Shown piece after piece: positions 1-7,966 of a DNA stretch of 64,000 bases. Source of the DNA: Gracilibacillus timonensis (GTDB lineage: Bacteria > Bacillota > Bacilli > Bacillales > Amphibacillaceae). The stretch's first letter is position 1; each line of letters starts with the position of its first letter. The notes under the pieces were generated by a model, which had not been told where the DNA came from, ran no database searches, and worked only from the letters and a program-made list of their open reading frames with translations. The stretch covers positions 2,153,805-2,217,804 of the forward strand of contig NZ_FLKH01000012.1 of assembly GCF_900086715.1 (NCBI RefSeq). Reading direction: 5' to 3'. The position numbers were made by a program, and so were the translations under genes.

Positions 1-716
1 GGGTTTGGACAGGGAGTGCCAAGCTAAAGCCAGAGGATAATTTAGCTGAAGTGCTGAAGCAGGGCAGTCTCAGTGTTGGATTTATTGGTTTGGCCGAATG
101 TCTCGTAGCTCTTATCGGTAAGCATCACGGTGAATCGAATCAGGCACAGGCATTGGGTGAAAAAATTGTCGCCTTTTTACGCCAAAAATGTGATCAAGCG
201 GCGGAAGCGTATGATTTAAATTATTCGTTGATTGCAACTCCTGCTGAAGGACTAAGCGGACGTTTTACCAGACAGGATCGCGAGACATTTGGCAATATTT
301 CAGGGGTGACGGATAGAGATTATTATACCAATTCATTCCATATTCCGGTCTATTATCCGATCCGAGCTATCGAAAAAATCCGGCGTGAAGCCGTTTATCA
401 TGCGTATACCAATGCCGGTCATATCACGTATATTGAAGCGGATGGCGATATGAGCAAAAATCTGCAAGCGATGGATACCTTGGTCAAAACAATGGCTGAA
501 AGCGGGATTGGCTATGGCAGTATTAATCACCCAGTTGATCGTTGCAAGGATTGCGGCTATACTGGGATGATTGATAATGAATGCCCAAGCTGCCACACTA
601 CCGATGAAAGGCAATTTGATCGGATTCGTCGAATTACTGGCTATCTAGTTGGAACCATGGACAAATGGAATACGGCCAAGGCGTCTGAGGAGCAGGATCG
701 GGTGAAACATCGCTAA
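1..716 (+). CDS. nrdD: Anaerobic ribonucleoside-triphosphate reductase, C-terminal part (partial)
   Basis: The frame is open to the left edge, so only the last ~238 residues are present. NrdD reduces ribonucleotides to deoxyribonucleotides without oxygen, using a glycyl radical. Visible are the zinc-binding pairs CKDC and CPSC near the end and the glycyl-radical motif RITGYL about 25 residues before the stop. The stretch SVGFIGLAE is typical of the family. The stop overlaps the first base of the nrdG start, so the two genes are translationally coupled. Assignment is firm; the true start lies outside the window. Confidence 0.96.
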   Translation, partial: VWTGSAKLKPEDNLAEVLKQGSLSVGFIGLAECLVALIGKHHGESNQAQALGEKIVAFLRQKCDQAAEAYDLNYSLIATPAEGLSGRFTRQDRETFGNISGVTDRDYYTNSFHIPVYYPIRAIEKIRREAVYHAYTNAGHITYIEADGDMSKNLQAMDTLVKTMAESGIGYGSINHPVDRCKDCGYTGMIDNECPSCHTTDERQFDRIRRITGYLVGTMDKWNTAKASEEQDRVKHR

Positions 717-1201
717 TGGATACTGCTCGGATTTTATCTATTTATCATGATTCTGTAGTCGATGGCAAGGGAATGCGCACGGTCATTTTTTTCGCAGGGT
801 GTCCCCATTTTTGCCCGGGCTGTCATAATCCGAGGTCATGGAATATTCGAAATGGGAAAGAGATGTCGGTGGAGCAGGTGGTTGGCGAGGCGCTTAATCC
901 TTTAACCGACATTACTCTGAGCGGCGGTGATCCTTTTTTTCAAGCAAAGGTAGCCGCCAGGATCGCCAAACAGCTAAAGGCACACGGCAAACATATTTGG
1001 GCATATACCGGCTGGACGATCGAACAATTATTGGAAAATAAAAATCCAGATCAATTAGCATTACTGCAATATGTGGACGTGTTGGTGGATGGTCCTTTTC
1101 GTATGGAGGAACGGGATCTAACCTTGGCCTTTCGCGGCAGTCGCAATCAGCGGATTATTGATATGAACGCGTATAATGATACAGCCAGGCTATTACAGTA
1201 G
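716..1201 (+). CDS. nrdG: Anaerobic ribonucleotide reductase activating protein
   Basis: This 161-aa radical-SAM enzyme generates the glycyl radical on NrdD. The 4Fe-4S cluster motif CxxxCxxC is visible as CPHFCPGC near residue 29, followed by HNPRSWN, and the SAM-binding GGDP lies near residue 71. Length is normal for the family. Its ATG shares one base with the nrdD stop, the usual nrdDG operon layout. Confidence 0.96.
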   Translation: MDTARILSIYHDSVVDGKGMRTVIFFAGCPHFCPGCHNPRSWNIRNGKEMSVEQVVGEALNPLTDITLSGGDPFFQAKVAARIAKQLKAHGKHIWAYTGWTIEQLLENKNPDQLALLQYVDVLVDGPFRMEERDLTLAFRGSRNQRIIDMNAYNDTARLLQ

Positions 1202-1254
1202 TCTGGTTTTTCGTCGTTTAGCTTGTTAAAATAAAAGGAGGAGGCCTGATAGAA

Positions 1255-1758
1255 ATGACGATACATATAAGGGAGTATACTAGACATGATTTATTGGAAA
1301 TGAGCACGATATGGAATGATATTGTTGAAGAGGGAATTGCCTTTCCACAAGAGGATCTATTGACGATGGAGGCCGCTGCGTCTTTTTTTGCAGAACAATC
1401 CTATACAGGCGTTGCCGAAGAAAAAGGGGAGATATTGGGACTTTATATTCTACACCCCAATAATGTCGGACGCTGCGACCATATTGCCAATGCCTCGTAT
1501 GGTGTCAAATTCGGACAGAGAGGGAAGCATATCGGTGAAAAGCTAGTCGTTGATTCGCTACAGGTTGCTGGCGCGTTTGGTTTCCGGATTTTGCAATTCA
1601 ATGCCGTGGTCGCTTCGAATCAGGGGGCCATTCATTTATACCAGAAATTAGGGTTTGCCGAGTTAGGTGTCATCCCTGGTGGATTTCGACAAAAAGATGA
1701 GCAGTATGTTGATATCCTATCCTTTTATAAAGAGATACAAACAGAAACAAATCCCTGA
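1255..1758 (+). CDS. GNAT family N-acetyltransferase
   Basis: This 167-aa single-domain GNAT protein should transfer an acetyl group from acetyl-CoA to an amine; its substrate cannot be read from the sequence. The acetyl-CoA pyrophosphate loop is QRGKHIG near residues 90-96, and the C-terminal NQGAIHLYQKLGF is the standard GNAT helix and strand. A ribosome site AAAGGAGGAGG lies upstream. It stands alone between nrdG and an Xre regulator. The family is firm, the specific role unknown. Confidence 0.85.
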   Translation: MTIHIREYTRHDLLEMSTIWNDIVEEGIAFPQEDLLTMEAAASFFAEQSYTGVAEEKGEILGLYILHPNNVGRCDHIANASYGVKFGQRGKHIGEKLVVDSLQVAGAFGFRILQFNAVVASNQGAIHLYQKLGFAELGVIPGGFRQKDEQYVDILSFYKEIQTETNP

Positions 1759-1845
1759 TGCAACCAATAGTTGCGGATTAGTTGGTGGTCTGCAACCGGC
1801 GAAATGATTATGATAAGAGTGACAAAAGGGAAAGGGGAATAAAGA

Positions 1846-2364
1846 ATGTCACTTGGATCCAATATAAGAAAGAAAAGAAAATCCTTAAAGCTGTCCCAAG
1901 AATATGTAGCCGAACAGCTAGAGGTTAGTCGGCAGGCAGTATCCAAATGGGAAATGGGGCAGTCAGAACCATCCACCAATAACCTGCTCAAATTGGCAGA
2001 CATGTTTTCCTGTGATGTGCAAGAAATCATTACTCTAGAAAAATCGGTAGAGGAAAGCATAAGTATAAATCGTCAAACGGAGCAAAGGCCTATTACATTT
2101 AAGGATTACCGTTTTTCTTACACACACCTTATCCTAACCATGATGCTTTTTTCGACCAGTTTTTTATCTGCTGAAAACCCGGTATTGGTAACGTTGCTTT
2201 TTCTATTTATCGTTAATATGTCTTGTTTTTCCAGCGAGTACTTAGTGCTGAAATATTACCGTATGAATCCAGATAAAAAGTTTAATCAAGGATATGCTGT
2301 ATTTATTATGATTCATGTATTTGTTACCGTTTTCATTTTCCTTGTAGTGAAATGGTTGTTTTAG
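1846..2364 (+). CDS. Xre-type helix-turn-helix regulator with membrane-spanning C-terminus
   Basis: Residues ~5-60 form a Cro/C1-type helix-turn-helix, with LSQEYVAEQLEVSRQAVSKW as the recognition region. The C-terminal half carries about three hydrophobic segments (near residues 95-110, 115-135 and 150-170). The protein is therefore probably membrane anchored and may couple a membrane signal to transcription; that role is inferred. A GGGGAAT ribosome site lies just upstream. No target operator was recognised. Confidence 0.8.
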   Translation: MSLGSNIRKKRKSLKLSQEYVAEQLEVSRQAVSKWEMGQSEPSTNNLLKLADMFSCDVQEIITLEKSVEESISINRQTEQRPITFKDYRFSYTHLILTMMLFSTSFLSAENPVLVTLLFLFIVNMSCFSSEYLVLKYYRMNPDKKFNQGYAVFIMIHVFVTVFIFLVVKWLF

Positions 2365-2444
2365 AGGGGTCTTCCTTCGTTTAATGTTGCTCGGCTAAGG
2401 GTATACGAAAGAATAATCAGACAAGGCGAAAGGGATGTGTCAGC

Positions 2445-3287
2445 ATGGTGCAATTACTACATAAAGATCGTTTCCCTATTGGTATGGGAACGTGGCATAT
2501 GGGGGACTATCCTGCCCATCGGAAGCAGGAAATAGAAGCCATTCGTTATGGTTTGGCAAATGGCATGGAAGTCATCGATACTGCAGAAATGTACGGAGAT
2601 GGGAATGCTGAGCGCTTAGTTGGTGAGGCGATTCAAGATTTGGACCGGGAGCAGATTTTCTTAATCTCGAAGTTCTATCCTCACCACGCCAAGGATCCAA
2701 GTCTTGGACGCGCACTTGAGCATTCCTTGCAACGTCTGGGAACCGATCACCTAGATATGTATCTCTTGCATTGGAAGAGTAGTACGCCATTGGAACAAAC
2801 GATTCAAGACTTGGAGAACTATGTGCAGCAAGGCAAGATTCGCTCCTGGGGCGTGTCTAATTTTGACGCAGAGGATATCGAGGACATGTGGCGTATAGAG
2901 GGAGGACGGAATTGTGCGGCCAATCAAGTCCTCTACCATGTAGGAAGCCGAGGAATGGAGTATGATTTGCTGCCGTTACAAGCCAAGCAATCGCTCCCAA
3001 TGATTGCTTATTCGCCAATCGCACAAGGTGATAAACGCGGGGTGCCGGTTCATAAAAAAGAGGTACTGCAACAAATCGCGAAACAGCATGGCGTCACCGT
3101 GTTTCAAGTGATGCTGGCTTGGGTGATTCGGCATAATCAGGTATTAGCCATTCCCCAATCCAGTGATGTCAAACATATGCAAGCAAATATCGACGCAGCA
3201 GCGATTCAACTCAGTGATGAGGAATTAAAACTGCTGGATAAGGCTTTTCCAGAACCAACAAGTAAGCAGCCCTTGGATATTATCTAA
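2445..3287 (+). CDS. Aldo/keto reductase
   Basis: This 280-aa TIM-barrel oxidoreductase probably uses NADPH to reduce aldehydes or ketones. The catalytic tetrad is visible: Asp in IDTAEMYG, Tyr in the same motif, Lys in LISKF and His in LLHWKS. GVSNFD and the C-terminal IPQSS cofactor region are also present. Length is typical. The UbiA-like gene starts 18 bases downstream behind its own AAGGAGG site, so the two are probably co-transcribed. Confidence 0.9.
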   Translation: MVQLLHKDRFPIGMGTWHMGDYPAHRKQEIEAIRYGLANGMEVIDTAEMYGDGNAERLVGEAIQDLDREQIFLISKFYPHHAKDPSLGRALEHSLQRLGTDHLDMYLLHWKSSTPLEQTIQDLENYVQQGKIRSWGVSNFDAEDIEDMWRIEGGRNCAANQVLYHVGSRGMEYDLLPLQAKQSLPMIAYSPIAQGDKRGVPVHKKEVLQQIAKQHGVTVFQVMLAWVIRHNQVLAIPQSSDVKHMQANIDAAAIQLSDEELKLLDKAFPEPTSKQPLDII

Positions 3288-3305
3288 GCAAAAAGGAGGT
3301 TTGTC

Positions 3306-4238
3306 ATGACTCCCGTTCAAGCGATACGCAGTTTCAAAGGAATCGGTATGCTTTTACGCTTGGTAGCCGTCATCTTTTCCAGTGTAGCAGCACTGTTGTC
3401 TGCTACCTTGCCATTGATGATGCATTACTCCTTGTCATGGTTTTCTGTCGGGAGTACCTTTATGCTACTGCTTATCGGTGCCATTGTCATTCACGGTGGC
3501 TTAACCCATGCGCTTAATGATATTGCCGATCATCAATCGGGAACCGATCAGGTTAGTCCCGGTATATTATCGGGAGGAAGCCGTGTGATTCAAACCAATA
3601 CGTTGCCGATCACTATGTTAAAGCAGTTAGGGCTTTGGTTGAGTCTGGTTTTGCTACTGGCATCCTTTCTTTTTGCTGTGTTCGATTATCGTGAATTTGC
3701 TATTTTAACATTGGTTGGAGTATGGGGAGCCGTCTCTTACTCGATGCGTCCATTGCAGCTTTCTTATCTCCCTTTTGCCGGTGAATGGCTCAGCTTATTC
3801 CCGGCGATGTTGCTGCTGGGTATCGCTATGTCGTGGGTGATTTTAGACCATCTTCCGGTATGGGCTTGGCAAAACGCGCTCGTCAATGCGGTTTGGTGTA
3901 TGGCGTGGGTTATGTTTCATCATATCCCTGATCGAGAAGCAGATCGTCAGGCAAAACCGATGAAGCGAACATCTGTCGTCTGGGCGATCGATCGTTTTGG
4001 TTCCAAATGGGCGATCTTCCCTGCGATTCTTTATTTTCTGATAGTTGGATCGCTCTGTGTCTGGATTGCTTTTACGCGCCCTATTGCAGCAATCGGCGCG
4101 GTCCTGATCCTGTTGTATGCTATCCGAATCGTTCAACAAACGGATATAGACGATATCGAGGAGCTCACCAAAAATGAGAAACAATTGCTTGTACTTGCGA
4201 TGGCTACGGCGTTATGGTTAGGTTTTTTTAGTGGGTAA
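3306..4238 (+). CDS. UbiA-family prenyltransferase-like membrane protein
   Basis: This 310-aa protein has about eight or nine hydrophobic segments. It shows both aspartate-rich motifs of UbiA prenyltransferases: NDIADHQSGTD near residue 75 and DREAD near residue 218. These bind the Mg-diphosphate of a prenyl donor in enzymes such as MenA. It would attach an isoprenoid chain to an acceptor in the membrane; the acceptor is unknown. It directly follows the aldo/keto reductase. It is not obviously MenA, whose usual neighbours are absent. Confidence 0.75.
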   Translation: MTPVQAIRSFKGIGMLLRLVAVIFSSVAALLSATLPLMMHYSLSWFSVGSTFMLLLIGAIVIHGGLTHALNDIADHQSGTDQVSPGILSGGSRVIQTNTLPITMLKQLGLWLSLVLLLASFLFAVFDYREFAILTLVGVWGAVSYSMRPLQLSYLPFAGEWLSLFPAMLLLGIAMSWVILDHLPVWAWQNALVNAVWCMAWVMFHHIPDREADRQAKPMKRTSVVWAIDRFGSKWAIFPAILYFLIVGSLCVWIAFTRPIAAIGAVLILLYAIRIVQQTDIDDIEELTKNEKQLLVLAMATALWLGFFSG

Positions 4239-4267
4239 TGAGGTTAGGATGATGTCTACTCACCCGA

Positions 4268-4343
4268 TCTCAAAAAAATTAAAAAAATTTTAGAAATAGG
4301 TTTAAAATCTGCTTGATCGATTCTCTTTTATTAGTATAGCCAC
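4268..4343. repeat. Direct repeat, left copy flanking the toxin-antitoxin pair
   Basis: This 76-bp stretch matches positions 5161-5236 in the same orientation with only scattered differences. Both contain TTTAAAATCTGCTTGATC and end in a CCAC block. A shorter, more diverged copy lies at 4383-4432. The copies bracket the toxin-antitoxin genes exactly. Confidence 0.85.
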
Positions 4344-4382
4344 AGATAAGTATCGATCCAACTTCTCTTACATCTTTTTTCT

Positions 4383-4432
4383 TTTTTTCAGAAATAGATT
4401 TAAAATCCGCTAGGTTGTATCTCTTTTATTAG
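4383..4432. repeat. Short diverged third copy of the flanking repeat
   Basis: It shares the core CAGAAATAGATTTAAAATC and the CTCTTTTATTAG tail with the two longer copies at 4268-4343 and 5161-5236. It sits immediately after the toxin stop codon. Confidence 0.7.
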
Positions 4433-4442
4433 AAACAACCTT

Positions 4443-4859
4443 TTATACCCGAATAAGTTGAGCTCCCATTATTTCAAAATGATGATCAAAAGCAAAAATA
4501 TGTTGGATTTGCTGTTCTTGCATAATCGCAACACTTAACGCATCACAATAGGAAATTTTCTGGTCGCTATATTTTTCGAGAATTTGTAAGGTGGTCTTTC
4601 TGGTAGCCATGGTGATGTCCGCAAATACAAACGGAGATCCGGCTAACACTGTTTCAAGGAAGTAACGCGCCATGTGGAAGCCTGAACGATATCTTAAAAG
4701 GTTATAGGTCTCTGTCAAAACAGCATCCGAGATAACGAGCTCATGGTCTTGTAAGATTGCTGCCATTTTACGCGACGCTGCATGATATTGATCAGTGCTA
4801 TCATTTAATGCAAGGAATGCACTGGTATCCATAAAGCATCTATTTTTTTTCATTTTCAT
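4443..4859 (-). CDS. PIN-domain toxin (VapC-like ribonuclease)
   Basis: This 138-aa PIN-domain protein is the presumed toxin, a Mg-dependent RNase. The first acidic residue is Asp in MDTSAF near the N-terminus. Further conserved acids lie in the middle (TETYNLL) and in SYCDALS, and the tail IFAFDHHF has the terminal Asp of the fold. It overlaps the upstream antitoxin by 20 bases, the normal order for these modules. The pair lies between direct repeats, as in a movable cassette. VapC-type specificity is inferred from the fold only. Confidence 0.85.
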   Translation of the reverse strand: MKMKKNRCFMDTSAFLALNDSTDQYHAASRKMAAILQDHELVISDAVLTETYNLLRYRSGFHMARYFLETVLAGSPFVFADITMATRKTTLQILEKYSDQKISYCDALSVAIMQEQQIQHIFAFDHHFEIMGAQLIRV

Positions 4860-5094
4860 CTATCTCCTGTAAATAGAAATCGTGATTCACTGACAAATCC
4901 CCTTTGGAGTTGACCGTATATCGCTCCGCTTCCTCTGCCATTTCCAATAACGGATTTTTTTTCTGCAGATTGTTTACAGCATACTCCCGAACAGATTCTC
5001 TCACAATTTCCGCTTCGGACAATCCTTTCGTTTGAGCCAATTCCTTTAAGAGCTTTTCATCTTCATTTGTCATATGAAATTGTTTTCTTTTCAT
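4840..5094 (-). CDS. Ribbon-helix-helix antitoxin
   Basis: The protein has 84 residues from the chosen ATG at 5094, which sits eight bases behind TAGGAGGTG; a longer frame to 5115 has no ribosome site. Residues ~5-45 (KQFHMTNEDEKLLKELAQ and the following GLSEAEIVRESV) form a CopG/Arc-type DNA-binding fold. The acidic C-terminus probably wraps the PIN toxin. Known relatives repress their own operon, and a matching inverted repeat lies across this promoter (5106-5139). Confidence 0.85.
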   Translation of the reverse strand: MKRKQFHMTNEDEKLLKELAQTKGLSEAEIVRESVREYAVNNLQKKNPLLEMAEEAERYTVNSKGDLSVNHDFYLQEIDENEKK

Positions 5095-5105
5095 GGAATC
5101 GCACC

Positions 5106-5146
5106 TCCTACACACTTATTATATATGAGGTGTGTAGGATAATCAA
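5106..5146 (-). promoter_or_regulatory. Promoter and operator of the toxin-antitoxin operon
   Basis: On the minus strand a -35 TTGATT (5141-5146) and a -10 TATAAT (5118-5123) are separated by exactly 17 bases. A perfect 10-bp inverted repeat, TCCTACACAC (5106-5115) and GTGTGTAGGA (5130-5139), brackets the -10 box. This is a strong candidate for autorepression by the antitoxin. Confidence 0.8.
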
Positions 5147-5160
5147 GAGAGTATATCGAT

Positions 5161-5236
5161 TCTCAAAAAAATTAAAAAAATTTCAGAAAGAAGTTTAAAA
5201 TCTGCTTGATCCATTCTCTTTTATGAGTATAACCAC
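5161..5236. repeat. Direct repeat, right copy flanking the toxin-antitoxin pair
   Basis: This is the partner of 4268-4343, 76 bp long and in the same orientation. It begins immediately upstream of the toxin-antitoxin promoter. Confidence 0.85.
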
Positions 5237-5321
5237 GCATATGCCTAACCTACGCCTTGCGAACAGTGGCCCGTTTTTCAACCGCTTCCAAAAGAACCTT
5301 AACTGAATGACGCCATATTCC

Positions 5322-5507
5322 TTACGCTATTTGCCACACAAAAACCTGTACCGCAATACATAAGATAATAAGAACGGATGAAAAAATAATCCTGTATTTT
5401 CGCTCTTTTTTCCGGCCTTGCTGCCCCTTTCGAAGGTAGACAATAAGATAAACTAAACTGAACACCATCACCAGGCTTGCTAATGTGCTAACCACGGTAT
5501 AATCCAT
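5322..5507 (-). CDS. Small two-helix membrane protein, unknown
   Basis: The protein has 61 residues. The start at 5507 was chosen because GGAGGTGATTGCG precedes that ATG; the longer frame begins inside the ribosome site. There are two hydrophobic helices, near residues 5-25 and 40-58, separated by a basic loop (RKGQQGRKKERK). No family was recognised. It follows another small membrane gene on the same strand, with 29 bases between them. Confidence 0.6.
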   Translation of the reverse strand: MDYTVVSTLASLVMVFSLVYLIVYLRKGQQGRKKERKYRIIFSSVLIILCIAVQVFVWQIA

Positions 5508-5536
5508 CGCAATCACCTCCATTCTTTATGATCGTT

Positions 5537-5776
5537 CTAGACAAGTTCTTTAAATATATATGAGATAAAAATGAGGATAAGCAGTGCTGAAAATAAATAA
5601 CCATTTGTTTTGTTGTTCTTCTGGAATTGATCAAGTATACATCCAGTTAAAAGGAAAATGGCGGTAGTACCGATCACTAGGTTAAATAGCTTATCGTTAA
5701 TTGGAAGGATCAAGGCAATCAGACTGAATAGCAGTATGAATGAGGCGAGCACTACAACATATATTTTCTTAAACAC
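5537..5776 (-). CDS. Small membrane protein, unknown
   Basis: This 79-aa protein starts with GTG behind AAAGGAGAAATCCT. Three hydrophobic segments are visible, near residues 5-25, 30-48 and 58-78. No family was recognised. It lies next to the right end of the IS element at 5823 and may form a two-gene unit with the small membrane gene downstream. Confidence 0.6.
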   Translation of the reverse strand: MFKKIYVVVLASFILLFSLIALILPINDKLFNLVIGTTAIFLLTGCILDQFQKNNKTNGYLFSALLILIFISYIFKELV

Positions 5777-5822
5777 AGGATTTCTCCTTTCTCTTTAAGT
5801 TTTACGATAAACTGCACTATAT

Positions 5823-5960
5823 TGAACTACCCGCCACTTATTCGACCTTACGGCCTAATGGAAGTGGGGGATTCCTAAGAACATCAGTGTAACCACCGAT
5901 TATTGATTAGGCTAACCCCGTCGCACCGACGGTTAGAAGTCTTATCGCTTCATTTTTAAG
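5823..5960 (-). ncRNA. Candidate omega RNA at the tnpB 3' end
   Basis: In TnpB systems the guide RNA is made from the 3' end of tnpB and the right end of the element, and its guide is the flanking host sequence. This interval has that position and ends in the conserved hairpin and GGTAGTTCA. The predicted guide would be the minus-strand sequence just outside, 5822 down to about 5803. Existence is inferred from family knowledge; no transcript is shown. Confidence 0.55.
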
Positions 5961-7037
5961 ATTTGTGCTTGCGTTAATATCTCTATCGTGATAAGTTCCA
6001 CAAGAAGGGCAATCCCATTCACGCAGTGCGAGATTTTTAACGTCTTTGTTTTTATGACCACAACAAGAGCAAAGTTGACTGGAAGGGAAGTTTTTAGCAA
6101 CGATTACAACCTGTTTTCCATACCATTTGGCTTTGTACTCCAACATGGTACGAAATTGTGACCAAGATATTTCACTGATTGCTTTTGCTAATTTGTCGTT
6201 CTTGAGCATAATTGACACTTGCAAATCCTCCATACCGATTACATCGTGGTTTTTGATGATTTTAGTAGAGATTTTGTGCAAGTAGTCCTTACGGGAATTT
6301 TGTATCCTTTCATGAATACGTGCAACCTTCATTCGTTGTTTATGCCAATTGGAAGAACCTTTAATGCGTCTTGAAAGTATACGCTGTGCGTTTGCTAATT
6401 TTTCTTCTAGTTTGCGTAACCATTTTGGATTGGGAAATACTTCACCAGTGGAAAGAATAGCGAAATCCTTTAGTCCTAAATCAACACCAACAGAAGCATC
6501 TGTCTTTTCTAATGGTTGTACTTCGGTTTCAACAAGAATAGATACAAAATGTTTTCCACTCGGGTTACGTCTAACAGTCGCATGGAGAATACGACCATTC
6601 GCTTCACGACTTTTAGCAAAACGAACAAATCCGAGTTTAGGTAGCTTGATTTTGTTGTCCACAATGGCAATATTACCGTTTGTATGCTTAGTTGTGTAAG
6701 ATTGAACCTTATTCCTTTTAGACTTGAACCGTGGTGCTTTGTTTTGTTTTTTGAAGAAACGAGTGTATGAATCGGCAAGGTTTTTAAGGGAGGATTGAAC
6801 AGCTATACTATCCACTTCTTTTAACCAGACTAACTCTTTCTTTAGTTGTGTTAATTGAGCAGAACAAGCGTTGTATGTTAAGCCTTTGCCAGTCTCTTTG
6901 TATGTGTCCTTCCACTTAGCTAAGAAATGATTAAAAACAAAACGTGAACATCCGATTGTTTTAGCAATTAGAACTTCTTGTTTTTTTTTGGATAGATACG
7001 AAATTGATATGCTTTGTTGACTATCATTGATTTTCAT
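5907..7037 (-). CDS. tnpB: TnpB, IS200/IS605 RNA-guided nuclease (N-terminal frameshift)
   Basis: The catalytic core is complete: first RuvC Asp in GVDLGLKDF, Glu in GMEDL, last Asp in HDRDINAS, and a zinc finger CSCCG/CPSCG. The natural start looks like the ATG at 7027, ten bases behind AAGGAG. That frame reads [13 protein letters not shown], the normal TnpB N-terminus, but breaks at a run of nine A residues (complement of 6981-6989). The frame given here bypasses the break with an abnormal N-terminus and an ATG touching the ribosome site. One more A would restore a full protein, so slippage, mutation or a sequence error are all possible. Confidence 0.85.
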   Translation of the reverse strand: MKINDSQQSISISYLSKKKQEVLIAKTIGCSRFVFNHFLAKWKDTYKETGKGLTYNACSAQLTQLKKELVWLKEVDSIAVQSSLKNLADSYTRFFKKQNKAPRFKSKRNKVQSYTTKHTNGNIAIVDNKIKLPKLGFVRFAKSREANGRILHATVRRNPSGKHFVSILVETEVQPLEKTDASVGVDLGLKDFAILSTGEVFPNPKWLRKLEEKLANAQRILSRRIKGSSNWHKQRMKVARIHERIQNSRKDYLHKISTKIIKNHDVIGMEDLQVSIMLKNDKLAKAISEISWSQFRTMLEYKAKWYGKQVVIVAKNFPSSQLCSCCGHKNKDVKNLALREWDCPSCGTYHDRDINASTNLKNEAIRLLTVGATGLA

Positions 7038-7110
7038 CTCCTTTTTATGTATTATTATGATATACAACCATTATATCGTGTATCATTTTAATCCACAAGG
7101 AGGATTCACA

Positions 7111-7251
7111 ATGTCACAAGTATTAAATATGCGTTATCCAAAAGAATTGTTGAAGCGTATTGATGCGTTTAAAGAAAAGAAGGGTTTTACAACTCGTACC
7201 CAAGCTATTATATATCTCATTCAATATGCACTCGATAAGTCGGATAGTTAA
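7111..7251 (+). CDS. 46-aa ribbon-helix-helix protein inside the IS element
   Basis: The ATG at 7111 follows AAGGAGGATTCACA and is preferred over the longer frame from 7027. The protein looks like a minimal CopG-type fold: a strand (QVLNMRYP), helix (ELLKRIDAFKEKKG) and helix (TRTQAIIYLIQYAL). It is divergent from tnpB and shares its upstream region, so it may repress tnpB or the element. Its position inside the left end suggests it is cargo or a regulator of the element. Confidence 0.7.
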   Translation: MSQVLNMRYPKELLKRIDAFKEKKGFTTRTQAIIYLIQYALDKSDS

Positions 7252-7440
7252 CGTGGCATAAGCCACACCCTATCCGAAGGCGATTCATCCCCCACTTACT
7301 CATTGAGCTAACGCCCTTCACATTCCTTGAAGATGGAGGTTTTCTTGCCTATTTTCGATAAAATAGAATAGTGTTAACTTTTGCGAAACGGAAATGTAAC
7401 ATAGCTAGCTTCATCATAACATAATTTGGAATAGTATGTT

Positions 7441-7477
7441 CCACAAAATGTTGGCGCTTTTTTTCGGAAAATCGACA
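7441..7477 (+). promoter_or_regulatory. ComA-box-like element upstream of the ECF sigma operon
   Basis: TTTCGG-AAAA-TCGACA (7462-7477) with a half site CCACAA at 7441-7446 repeats, in weaker form, the arrangement at 11574-11609. The known B. subtilis ComA box is TTGCGG-N4-CCGCAA. The site lies ~120 bp before the gene at 7595. It is degenerate, so confidence is low. Confidence 0.35.
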
Positions 7478-7594
7478 TGTATTCATGAGCAGCTTCTCAT
7501 CCACCCTTTTAAAAAAATTCCATAAAATAAAATGAACCATTTCTTCTATCCAGCTGTATAAGTTAGTGAAAAGAAAAAAAGGAGATGGTGAGAT

Positions 7595-7966
7595 ATGGCT
7601 TTAGGCTGGCTAATCAGTACGATCGTAGCAGTTATTCTGGGAACGACATTTGCAACCTTGATCCTAACGATGAATAAGAAAGTGGTGCGGGATAAGAGGG
7701 GGGATATCGACTTTCACAAATCGGACATTTACTTTCAATGGACGAGATGGGATTATGTTATTGTCGCAGCAGCGGTGTATACCTTTTTATGCATATTAGG
7801 CCTTTTTATCTTTCTACTTCGTGGTGACAATATTGACAGTCCTTGGATACAATTCTTTATCCATCAAACGTTTGTGTTTTCCCTAATCACTTTTGTCTGG
7901 TTCACAACCCGGATTGCTTATGTATTTAAAGGCATCAAAGAGCGGTGGTCTGATGAATTCAACTAA
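7595..7966 (+). CDS. Membrane protein, first gene of an ECF sigma operon
   Basis: This 123-aa protein has three hydrophobic segments, near residues 3-25, 50-75 and 90-110. RBS AAAAGGAGATGGTGAGAT precedes the start. Its end overlaps the sigma-factor start by 14 bases, so the genes are coupled. No family was recognised. Its place beside a sigma factor and a one-helix protein suggests a sensory or regulatory membrane complex. Confidence 0.65.
   Translation: MALGWLISTIVAVILGTTFATLILTMNKKVVRDKRGDIDFHKSDIYFQWTRWDYVIVAAAVYTFLCILGLFIFLLRGDNIDSPWIQFFIHQTFVFSLITFVWFTTRIAYVFKGIKERWSDEFN

Larger units (their letters stand above)
5823..7340 (-). mobile_element. IS200/IS605-group element carrying tnpB and a small RHH gene
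   Basis: The right end ends in a hairpin of the type CCCCCACTT...AAGTGGCGGGTAGTTCA, whose last base is at 5823. The left end (about 7255-7340) resembles the left end of the second element at 18103. Both share CTTCAAGG-(A/C)-TGTGAAGGGC and a GGGGGATGAAT block. No tnpA is present, so the element is of the IS1341 type that depends on transposase from elsewhere. The left boundary is uncertain by tens of bases. Confidence 0.8.

Noticed and set aside
7349..7540. 63-codon minus ORF
   Set aside because: No ribosome site, implausible composition, and it overlaps the probable regulatory region of the ECF sigma operon.
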